Positions 56,626 through 64,000 of a DNA stretch of 64,000 nucleotides are shown here, piece after piece. Source of the DNA: Cytophagales bacterium UBA2561. Lineage in GTDB: Bacteria; Bacteroidota; Bacteroidia; Cytophagales; Thermoflexibacteraceae. The DNA lies in assembly GCA_002340355.1 (NCBI GenBank), contig DDLX01000037.1:1-64000 (forward strand). Direction: 5' to 3'. The notes beneath the pieces are model-generated. The model searched no databases. It was not told the DNA's origin and saw nothing but the letters and a program-made list of their open reading frames with translations. Position 1 is the stretch's first letter; the number at the start of each line of letters is the position of its first letter. The position numbers and the translations under genes are program-made.

Positions 56626-58275
56626 TTATTTCATTCCCAAAATTTTCCGATAACGCTGTGTTTCCTTGAATAATTCGAGTGCTTCCTGAATATCGGAGTC
56701 GTTATCAAATTCAGCTTCGGTCTCACCTTTTTCAAGGTAATAACGAGAAGCAATTTCTTTTTCTAACAACTCTCGAATTTCAGTTTTAAATTTCTGTAAA
56801 TCAGAGTTTTTGTTATGCGAAACTTGTCTTTTCAAAGCAATGATTTGGGTTTTAACTGCTTCGTAATATTTTTCCTTTTTAGCAGTTTCTTCCAATCTCT
56901 GAATTGTACTTTCGACCTCAGTCGTATAATCAAAATCTTTATCTTGTAACCACTTTACAAATTTGGCATAATCACTGTCTGACAAGGCAAAATCTTTGGC
57001 AGAATTAATCTTATCATGCTCTTCACGATATTTTGTGGCATAATCAAAGATTAAGTTTTTGGTTTCTAGACTGAGTGTAATTTTCGCTAAATGAGGATGT
57101 TCGGGTTCAATATCAGGTTTTACACCTGCACCATCATAAACTGTTCGTCCGTTTCGTGTTTTAAAGGCTGTTCGCAATGAATCAGGCATTTTTCCTGCTG
57201 AACCGTCTGAATTTCGGTGAGTATAATCAATCGATTGAATACAACGCCCACTTGGAATATAATATTTAGCTACTGTAACTTTTACTTTGGAATTATATGA
57301 TAACGACCGAGTCGCCTGAACCAGACCTTTGCCGTACGAATTTTCGCCAATCAAAACTCCTCGATCATAGTCTTGAATTACTCCTGCCACAATTTCTGCT
57401 GCCGAGGCACTTCCTCCATTTACTAAAACCACTACTGGAATTTGTGTATCAACAGGTGCATTTGGAGCTTGATAAATTTTATTCCACTCTTTTACTTTCC
57501 CCTTTGTACTCACAATTTCACTTCCTTTTTTCACAAAGACATTAGAAACATTAATTGCTTCACGCAGTAATCCTCCTGGATTTCCTCGTAAATCTAAGAC
57601 GATATTTTTAGCTCCTTTTTCTTTCAATTCGATAAGTGCATCCCGTACTTCTTTGCCTGCATTTTGCGTAAAATCAGTCAGTTTAATCATCCCAACATCT
57701 TCGGAAATCATTCCATAATAAGGAACATTATTAATCGTAATTTTTTCTCGACTAAGTTTTACTTCGAATGGCTTAGGCTTTCCATACCGCTCAATTAACA
57801 ATGAAACTTCCGTTCCTGATTGTCCTTTCAGATGTCGGCTTAATTGGTCAGAATTTTTATTTATCATATCTAACCCATTAATTTTTAGAATTTTATCACC
57901 AATCCGTAATCCTGCCCGATGCGCTGCAAATCCCTCAAAAGGCATCATAATAATCGCTTTCCCATTTCGTGTACTTACCGAAGCTCCAATTCCACTGTAT
58001 TCCCCAAGTGTCATCGTGCGATAATCTTCAATCTTATCTTCAGGAATATAATTGGTATAAGGATCAAGCGATTTAAGCATCGCATTGATGCCTGTTTCCA
58101 TTAGGTCGGTAGGGCTAATTTCATCTACATAAAAGCGATTTACTTCTTTATAGAGTGTAGCAAAAATATCAAGGTTACGTAGGATTTCAAAGTATTTGTC
58201 ACTAGGATTACCAAATGCCAGCGTAGTAAATATCATTAATCCTGCAATGGGATAAAGGAGGTGTTTTTTCTTCAT
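56626..58275 (-). CDS. C-terminal processing peptidase (S41 family)
   Basis: Signal peptide or anchor (about 1-22), an N-terminal region (25-75), a PDZ domain (about 85-165, with GEYSGIGASVS and IMMPFEGFAAHRAGLRIGDKIL in short pieces), then the S41 core: RGNPGGLL (about 229-236), catalytic Ser in GGSASAAEI (about 268-276) and Lys in SYGKGLVQ (about 292-299). A charged coiled C-terminal region of about 150 residues exceeds the classic CtpA length. It cleaves exported proteins near their C-termini, for example in cell-wall enzyme turnover. 549 residues. Confidence 0.94.
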   Translation of the reverse strand: MKKKHLLYPIAGLMIFTTLAFGNPSDKYFEILRNLDIFATLYKEVNRFYVDEISPTDLMETGINAMLKSLDPYTNYIPEDKIEDYRTMTLGEYSGIGASVSTRNGKAIIMMPFEGFAAHRAGLRIGDKILKINGLDMINKNSDQLSRHLKGQSGTEVSLLIERYGKPKPFEVKLSREKITINNVPYYGMISEDVGMIKLTDFTQNAGKEVRDALIELKEKGAKNIVLDLRGNPGGLLREAINVSNVFVKKGSEIVSTKGKVKEWNKIYQAPNAPVDTQIPVVVLVNGGSASAAEIVAGVIQDYDRGVLIGENSYGKGLVQATRSLSYNSKVKVTVAKYYIPSGRCIQSIDYTHRNSDGSAGKMPDSLRTAFKTRNGRTVYDGAGVKPDIEPEHPHLAKITLSLETKNLIFDYATKYREEHDKINSAKDFALSDSDYAKFVKWLQDKDFDYTTEVESTIQRLEETAKKEKYYEAVKTQIIALKRQVSHNKNSDLQKFKTEIRELLEKEIASRYYLEKGETEAEFDNDSDIQEALELFKETQRYRKILGMK

Positions 58276-58338
58276 GGGATTTTAATAAATGTTTCAAATG
58301 TCTTATATGGAAATTATTTAAGTAAACCTTACAATTTC

Positions 58339-58371
58339 CAAAGTTATAGTGATAATGAAATAGTTTACAAA
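58339..58371 (-). promoter_or_regulatory. Promoter of the CtpA-type protease gene
   Basis: On the minus strand TTTTG (58371-58368 region), about 21 bp, TAACTTTG (58346-58339) fits the Bacteroidota pattern, with transcription starting near 58332, 57 bp before the ATG. Confidence 0.6.
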
Positions 58372-58503
58372 ATATTTCACGAAATACTTAGTACGGTCAT
58401 TTATCTAAAATCCCATTTTTCGCTTAGTTTGTTAGTTTCACTTTAAAATTTTGCGATTTTAGTTAAAATCTAACCCCCAAATAACTTCTAAGGTAAATCT
58501 TTT

Positions 58504-59454
58504 TTAGAATTTATTGGTGTAATGTGTTTGCCAATAATTCATACCTAAACCTCCTAAGCTCATCACTATTTCCCACCCAATCATGATATCTATAAAATAC
58601 AAAATTGAGTAGTCTAAAAAATTAAAAAGGAAAGCCAAAAACAGAGGTAATAATGCTCGAAAAACCTCCCGTAAAACTTGCCATGAAAGACATGAAAATT
58701 CAAGGCTTCGCTTTCCAAAAATATCCACTAAAACAAACGTTATATACACCCAAAAAGCTGTTAAGAGATAAAGATTTTCGTTTGCTCCAAAGACAAAACT
58801 AATACGCATCAAAAAATACAAAACAGCCGAAGTGATAAGTGCCATTTTAAGCCATGAAACCTGAAATACCCAATAGGAATTTATCCATTTGAAAACACCC
58901 AAAATAATCCCAAAAAAACCGATGAAAATAAGTAAATAAATTTCTGTTTCCCAGTACTTTATAATATCAGCATTTTCGTTATGTAAACGCAAACTAAAAT
59001 CAGGAAAATGATTGGGATTTCTCAGACGAAAAAGAATCAATTGTTCAGATTTAGGGGCAAGTTTTAAAGGAATAGTTGTTGCTGATTTTTGTTCTTGTAG
59101 ATATGGTGTACTTGTTCCAACTTGATATATTTGAATAAACTCATTTTCAACAAAGATGTAACATGAAATACGCGCATTATCACCAAATTCCAAAAAATAT
59201 TCTTTAGTAAAATCTGAATCATTTTGCAACTCAAATTTTCCCCAGTAATCGACATCTTTTCGTAATTCCTTTAACTCAGAATAGTGTAAAAATTTCGTAG
59301 TATATCGCTTAGAAATAAGCTCTTGAACCGACAATACTTGCGTACGATCTTCAAAAATTTTGGGATAAAATCGCTGCTGTTCTGATGTATCAGCCTTAAC
59401 TTTTAAGATTAAGCCTCCCAAAATAAACAGGAAAAAAAGGATTTTTTGTTGCAT
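58504..59454 (-). CDS. Membrane protein with 7TMR-DISM-like extracellular domain
   Basis: A signal peptide (about 1-22) is followed by a periplasmic beta domain (about 25-165; DYWGKFELQNDSD and FLEFGDNARISCYI are typical of the 7TMR-DISMED2 type, which binds carbohydrates or other small ligands). About six membrane segments form residues 168-300. The usual intracellular signalling domain (kinase, cyclase or GGDEF) is absent and the protein ends soon after the last helix, so it may act as a receptor with a separate partner. ATG 59454 is favoured over a GTG at 59475. Confidence 0.7.
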   Translation of the reverse strand: MQQKILFFLFILGGLILKVKADTSEQQRFYPKIFEDRTQVLSVQELISKRYTTKFLHYSELKELRKDVDYWGKFELQNDSDFTKEYFLEFGDNARISCYIFVENEFIQIYQVGTSTPYLQEQKSATTIPLKLAPKSEQLILFRLRNPNHFPDFSLRLHNENADIIKYWETEIYLLIFIGFFGIILGVFKWINSYWVFQVSWLKMALITSAVLYFLMRISFVFGANENLYLLTAFWVYITFVLVDIFGKRSLEFSCLSWQVLREVFRALLPLFLAFLFNFLDYSILYFIDIMIGWEIVMSLGGLGMNYWQTHYTNKF

Positions 59455-59555
59455 GGTGTTGGTGCTTTCAAACACCTTTACCAGTCAAAAAATCATACCA
59501 AAAGTTGTCTTTTTTCAAAAAAAACAAGAAATAACTTACGTTGGTGAGGATTTAT

Positions 59556-60182
59556 TTATTTTTGAGCGAACTTATTCCAAAGTGTTGTTACATAAGTTTG
59601 TAAGTTTCCCATTTCAGTTTGGAAGGTATCAGGGTATTCTTTGTAAAACCATGCCCCGCTTGTCGCACTCGTAATTAAGAAACCTAAAAATAATCCTAAC
59701 ATAGTCATCTTAATCGCTTTACGAGTTCCTTTTTGGCGTTCTACTTGAAGTTTTTGGGCATTATCTCGTTTGAGGGTATCCGCCAGTTCAGTCGGAGATT
59801 CTTCCATTAGACGGATTTCTTCTTTCAGGGTTTTGCGCTCTTCACGAAGAGATTCCACTTCTGTACGCAAGCTTTCAAGCACCGTTTTATTTTCTTGAAT
59901 TTCATTTTCAAGCATTCCCACCATCGTATTTCCTTCATCCACTACTTCCGACAAATCTTTATTATACTTCTCAATACGCTCAGGACCATAGGGAGAAATA
60001 CGCCGTTTTTTACGTTGAAAAGAAGAGGCTAGAAATTGGATGAATAGCAATATTAGCAGAAAACTAATTACCGTAATCGCAATCAAAACTCCTGCAATTT
60101 TTACGTCTTCTTGAGCGAGCTTTAATGCTTTTTGTATAAAATCTTGTGCCTGATTAGAAATCTCAATGAGGTCTAGTTCCAT
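59556..60182 (-). CDS. Membrane protein with coiled coil
   Basis: From ATG 60182 the 208-residue product has a first helix (about 33-57), a basic stretch, then a long coiled coil (about 85-150; repeated Glu/Leu heptads), and a second membrane helix (about 167-186) before a short tail. No family recognised. The layout suits a spacer or scaffold across the membrane. TTG 60209 is an alternative start. It lies 102 bp upstream of the 7TMR-DISM-like gene on the same strand. Confidence 0.6.
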   Translation of the reverse strand: MELDLIEISNQAQDFIQKALKLAQEDVKIAGVLIAITVISFLLILLFIQFLASSFQRKKRRISPYGPERIEKYNKDLSEVVDEGNTMVGMLENEIQENKTVLESLRTEVESLREERKTLKEEIRLMEESPTELADTLKRDNAQKLQVERQKGTRKAIKMTMLGLFLGFLITSATSGAWFYKEYPDTFQTEMGNLQTYVTTLWNKFAQK

Positions 60183-60532
60183 GTCTTTCAGAAATTCTTT
60201 ACCGAGCAATTATAAACTTTTTTCAGGGGGCTTGCAAGTTTCTGGAACGAGATTTTTGAAAAATACGCCATTTGAACACATTTTTGAAGGATTCCCACAC
60301 TTTTCTTTAACAAATCTATCAAATAACTATCCGATTTTAGGCTTCAAAAATAGATTAAATGACGACAGAAAAATATTCAAAATTTACCGCATTTGAAAAA
60401 TGAATTTTACCAAAGTTTTTACTAAATCTCCGAATGTTCTGCATTCGAACTAAAATCAGTTCAAAACCTACTAAAATTTTGTAACTTCCCCTTCTTTTTT
60501 ATAAATCACAAAAACCATAAACAACATTTTTC
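60183..60532. other. Divergent intergenic region, no firm element
   Basis: 350 bp between the coiled-coil membrane protein gene and the tricorn-like protease gene. No coding frame or clear promoter match was seen; AAATTTTG near 60470-60480 is a weak -7 candidate. Confidence 0.45.
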
Positions 60533-63500
60533 ATGAGAAAACTTACTCCAATTTTGGTAGGCTTTTTATGCCTTATTTTTATCACTCAGTTAAAAGCTCA
60601 AGAAGCTCTTTGGTTGCGTTATCCTTCCATCTCGCCAGATGGTAAAACTATCATTTTCAGTTATAAAGGTGATATTTTTAAGGTTTCAGCAGAAGGTGGT
60701 GTTGCCACCCCTCTAACCTTACACCCTGCTTTTGATTCTCGTCCGATTTGGTCACCTGATGGCAAAACAATTGTTTTTGCTTCGGATAGAAATGGTAATT
60801 TTGATATTTATAAAATTTCTATTGAAGGCGGACAAGCCACCCGTTTAACCACTCATTCCAATTCTGAAGTTCCTTGTTCATTTTCACCTGATGGGTCAAA
60901 AATTTTGTTTAATACCTTAATTCAAGACAAAGCTGAAAGTGTTCTATTTCCTTCTGGAGTTTTACAAGAATTGTATGCGGTTTCTATTAATGGCGGACGA
61001 CCAAGCCAAATTTTAAGTGTTCCAGCCCTAAATGCACGATATGATAAATCAGGCAAGAAAATCATTTTTCACAACCGAAAAGGCTATGAAAATGCGTGGC
61101 GAAAACATCATACTTCATCCGTAACAAGAGACGTAATGATGTATGATTCCGAAACGCAGAAATATACTTATTTGACTGATTTTGAAGGAGAAGATCGAAA
61201 CCCTATTTATAGTTCAGACGAGACAGAAATTTACTATTTATCTGAAAAATCAGGTTCATTTAATGTTCATAAATTTCCTATTGCTGACCCTACCAAAATA
61301 GAGCAAATTACCCAACACGAAAAACATCCTGTTCGATTTTTGAGTCTTGCTTTCGAATCGGAAAATGACCGCCTTTGCTATTCGTTTGATGGACAAATTT
61401 ATATCAAAGACAAAGATTCTAAACCTAAGAAATTAAGTATTCAAATTCCCTATGATTTTTTTGGACATGATGCCCAGTACAAAAATAAAGTTGGGAGTAT
61501 TTCGGAAATGGCAGTTTCTCCAAATGGAAAAGAAGTCGCCTTTATCATTCGAGGCGAAGTTTATGTAACTTCTACCGAATACACCACCACCAAACGAATT
61601 ACAAACACTCCTGAACAAGAACGTTCTGTTAGTTTTAGTCCTGATGGAAAAGCCATTTTGTATGCAGGTGAACGGAATGGAAGTTGGAATTTATATCAAA
61701 CTAAATTAGTCCGAAAAGACGATAAATATTTTTTCAATGCCTTAGAAATCAAGGAAGAAACCCTTTTAGAAAGTACACCTGAAACTTTCCAACCTTCCTA
61801 CTCGCCAGATGGAAAAGAGGTAGCTTTTTTATATGAGCGTACTAGTTTGCGAGTCATTAATCTAAAAACCAAAGCCATCCGAACTATTACCGAAAATAGT
61901 GTAGCTTATTCTTATTCGGATGGAGATCAATGGTATCAATGGAGTCCTGATAGCAAATGGTTTTTGATTGATTATCAACCTTCATTTTGGTTCAATTCAG
62001 AAGTGGGAATTGTTTCGGCAAATGGTGGCAAAATTACCAACTTGACTCAAAGTGGTTATAGTGATTACCGACCAACTTGGGATAATGATGGTAAAATGAT
62101 TCTTTGGATGAATGACAAATATGGGTATCGAAGTCATGGCAGTTGGGGAGCGCAATATGATATGTTTGGGATGTTTTTCAAGCAAGAAGATTTCAATATT
62201 TTCAAGATGAACAAAGAAGAACACGAATACTGGAAAGAATCCCAAAAAGATAGTGACAAAAAATCTGATGATGACAAGGAGGATAAAAAATCAGATTCAG
62301 ACAAAAAAGATGCTGAACCTAAAACTTTGGAAATCAATTTAGAAGGAATTGAAGATCGAAAAATTCGTTTAACGCTTAATTCTACGGGACTTAGTGGCGC
62401 AATTATGAATAAGGAAGCTTCTAAAATGTATTATTTAGCACGAGGAGCAAAAGGATTTGATCTTTGGGAACGTGATTTTCGGGAAAATAAAAATAAAGTG
62501 CTGGTCAAATTAGGAGCAAAACAAGTCCAAATGACAGCCGATTCCAAGAAAAAAAACATTTTCTTACTGGCAGATGGACATTTGAAAAAAATCAAAATGG
62601 GGACATCGGATGTGAAAGGCATTTCATTTTCTGCCCCAATGAACTTGGATAAGGCAGGAGAAAGGGCATATATGTTTGAACACACTTGGCGACAAACGCT
62701 CAAAAAATTCTATGACCCTAAAATGCACAATGTGGATTGGGAATTTTACAAACAAGAATACACCAAGTTTTTGCCTCATATTAATAATAATTATGATTAT
62801 GCTGAGATGTTAAGCGAGATATTGGGTGAATTAAATGCTTCGCACACAGGCTCAGGTTATCGTCCTCGAAATCAAAACGGTGACCAAACGGCATATTTCG
62901 GTGCATTATTAGACTGGAATTATTCGGGTAATGGACTAAAAATCAAGGAAGTTTTAGACAAAAGTCCACTACTTAAAGCCAAAATTCCCGTCAAAACAGG
63001 AGAGATTGTTGAGAAAATCAACAATATTGAAATCAAAGCAGGAGAAGACTATTTCCCTCTTTTGAATCGGCAAGCAGGACAAACTACTCTTTTAACGATT
63101 TTTGATCCTATTTCCAAAAAACGCCGTGATGAAGTTATCAAACTAATTTCTTATCGACAACAAAATCAATTATTGTATGAACGCTGGGTCAAACAACGCC
63201 GTGCAGATGTCGAAAAATTATCAAAAGGACGTTTGGGTTATGTTCATGTTCGTGGAATGAACAGTCGAAGCTTTCGGGAAGTGTATTCGGAAGTTTTGGG
63301 ACGTTATGCCGACAAAGAAGGAATTGTTATTGACACTCGATTTAATGGTGGAGGTTGGTTACATGATGATTTAGCCACTTTTTTCCGAGGTGAAACCTAT
63401 GTAACTTACTCACCACGAGGGAATGATATTGGAACAGACCCCTTCAATAAATGGACAAAATCTTCAATTTTGGTCGTGAGTGAAAGTAATTATTCAGATG

Positions 63501-63787
63501 CACATGCCTTTCCATATGTTTATCAAACCTTAAAAATTGGCAAAATTGTAGGGATGCCTGTCCCCGGTACCATGACTGCCGTTTGGTGGGAATGGCTTTT
63601 GGATAATACCTTGTATTTTGGAATTCCACAAGTTGGAGGCAAAGATAAAAACGGAAAATATCTTGAAAATCAACAACTTGAACCCGATATCAAAGTCAAT
63701 AATGAATATGAGAAAGCCCTCAACGGTGAAGATCAACAAATCGGAAAAGCAGTTGAGACTTTGTTAAATGATTTAGATAACAAATAA
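60533..63787 (+). CDS. Tricorn-like S41 protease with beta-propeller
   Basis: Signal peptide (ending LKAQ, about residue 22). A WD40-like/TolB-type beta-propeller fills residues 25 to about 500, with the repeated blade motif SPDGKxIxF (for example ISPDGKTIIFSYKGDIF in short form, WSPDGKTIVFAS, FSPDGSKILF, YSPDGKEVAF). A highly charged Lys/Asp linker (about 565-600, KSDDDKEDKKSD) separates it from the C-terminal half, which includes a PDZ-like region (about 805-855) and the S41 protease core: GYVHVRGMN (about 902-910), DTRFNGGGW (about 934-942), and the catalytic Ser in ESNYSDAHAFPY (about 983-994). It probably degrades peptides or misfolded proteins in the periplasm. 1084 residues, typical of bacterial tricorn homologues. 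Confidence 0.92.
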   Translation: MRKLTPILVGFLCLIFITQLKAQEALWLRYPSISPDGKTIIFSYKGDIFKVSAEGGVATPLTLHPAFDSRPIWSPDGKTIVFASDRNGNFDIYKISIEGGQATRLTTHSNSEVPCSFSPDGSKILFNTLIQDKAESVLFPSGVLQELYAVSINGGRPSQILSVPALNARYDKSGKKIIFHNRKGYENAWRKHHTSSVTRDVMMYDSETQKYTYLTDFEGEDRNPIYSSDETEIYYLSEKSGSFNVHKFPIADPTKIEQITQHEKHPVRFLSLAFESENDRLCYSFDGQIYIKDKDSKPKKLSIQIPYDFFGHDAQYKNKVGSISEMAVSPNGKEVAFIIRGEVYVTSTEYTTTKRITNTPEQERSVSFSPDGKAILYAGERNGSWNLYQTKLVRKDDKYFFNALEIKEETLLESTPETFQPSYSPDGKEVAFLYERTSLRVINLKTKAIRTITENSVAYSYSDGDQWYQWSPDSKWFLIDYQPSFWFNSEVGIVSANGGKITNLTQSGYSDYRPTWDNDGKMILWMNDKYGYRSHGSWGAQYDMFGMFFKQEDFNIFKMNKEEHEYWKESQKDSDKKSDDDKEDKKSDSDKKDAEPKTLEINLEGIEDRKIRLTLNSTGLSGAIMNKEASKMYYLARGAKGFDLWERDFRENKNKVLVKLGAKQVQMTADSKKKNIFLLADGHLKKIKMGTSDVKGISFSAPMNLDKAGERAYMFEHTWRQTLKKFYDPKMHNVDWEFYKQEYTKFLPHINNNYDYAEMLSEILGELNASHTGSGYRPRNQNGDQTAYFGALLDWNYSGNGLKIKEVLDKSPLLKAKIPVKTGEIVEKINNIEIKAGEDYFPLLNRQAGQTTLLTIFDPISKKRRDEVIKLISYRQQNQLLYERWVKQRRADVEKLSKGRLGYVHVRGMNSRSFREVYSEVLGRYADKEGIVIDTRFNGGGWLHDDLATFFRGETYVTYSPRGNDIGTDPFNKWTKSSILVVSESNYSDAHAFPYVYQTLKIGKIVGMPVPGTMTAVWWEWLLDNTLYFGIPQVGGKDKNGKYLENQQLEPDIKVNNEYEKALNGEDQQIGKAVETLLNDLDNK

Positions 63788-64000
63788 GACTTATCAAAAA
63801 TCTATTTTTTCTTCTTCCAAGAATGCCACAATTTAGTACTATTAATTATAATTTATCACTAATAAGCTCATCATTTTGTTAGTTTTGAGTTGTTCTGAAC
63901 TAAAACTATTTGATGATGGGTTTATCAGCAAAATAAGTTAATCATAAAAATTACTTCGGCAAATACAGCCAATGTACTTGAATGTCACATATAGACAAAA

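Noticed and set aside
62240..62340. Lys/Asp-rich segment in the tricorn-like protease as a frameshift artefact
   Set aside because: The frame is uninterrupted and both flanking halves match the family; charged linkers at this place are normal in these proteins.
1..64000. CRISPR arrays, insertion sequences, prophage, integrase sites, defence genes or a replication origin
   Set aside because: No regularly spaced repeats, transposase or recombinase proteins, terminal inverted repeats or recognisable defence-gene families were seen anywhere in the window.

Overview
The window is AT-rich chromosomal DNA (roughly one third G+C by eye) from a member of the Bacteroidota, most likely a Cytophagales-type free-living aerobe. 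The support is: two proteins with type IX secretion C-terminal sorting domains, a fused CcoN-CcoO cytochrome cbb3 oxidase, promoters of the Bacteroidota form TTG/TTTG-N19-TAnnTTTG, frequent outer-membrane lipoproteins, and an almost complete absence of Shine-Dalgarno sequences. I cannot name the genus. There is no prophage, insertion sequence, CRISPR array or rRNA operon; this is mostly a core-gene region with a few decayed genes.

Layout. 1-6.4 kb (minus strand): a fibre-like secreted protein cut by a stop codon inside a 14-residue repeat, a peptide-binding lipoprotein, exonuclease III, a small conserved protein, HemB and a lipoprotein. 6.6-9.0 kb (plus): a leucine-rich-repeat protein, a beta-barrel protein and a YceI protein. 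9.1-12.2 kb (minus): a membrane SpoIIE-type phosphatase, a glycosyltransferase and a Lon-N domain protein. 12.5-15.4 kb (plus): methyltransferase, lipoprotein, RsmE and the SRP RNA gene, whose terminator runs into the end of convergent rsmB. 16.7-17.3 kb: a clearly decayed yggS gene. 17.3-21.7 kb (minus): RfaE2, a flippase-like membrane protein, a membrane cytochrome c, a double UspA protein and PurU. 22-25 kb (plus): a DUF4178 protein with a serine-rich lipoprotein, then RlmN. 25-30.6 kb: TPR protein, SDR enzyme, SHOCT-like protein, PPK2 and UppP. 30.7-34.2 kb (minus): the cbb3 oxidase genes ccoS-ccoNO-ccoQ-ccoP, with a strong hairpin plus T-run between ccoNO and ccoQ and a TGAC-N4-GTCA palindrome upstream. 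34.4-41.7 kb: Na/Pi transporter, muramidase-like protein, a frameshifted small gene, an unknown protein, DUF2795 and DUF349 proteins, and LysS. 42-47.4 kb: M1 aminopeptidase, STAS-like protein, beta-barrel protein and ProC. 47.7 kb: tRNA-Phe(GAA). 47.8-55.9 kb (minus): a tight three-gene cluster of exported proteins, two with sorting domains. 56-64 kb: a decayed small locus, a CtpA-type protease, two membrane proteins and a tricorn-like protease.

How it works together. Energy metabolism is represented by the cbb3 oxidase, a separate cytochrome c, heme synthesis (hemB) and polyphosphate kinase; envelope building by UppP, RfaE2, the flippase-like protein, lipoproteins and type IX cargo; translation by RsmE, RsmB, RlmN, LysS, SRP RNA and tRNA-Phe. 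I did not find a convincing undescribed defence or mobile system. The items most worth a second look are the cbb3 control elements (internal terminator and palindrome), the three-gene secreted cluster, the DUF4178/serine-rich lipoprotein pair, and four or five gene remnants caught in different stages of decay.
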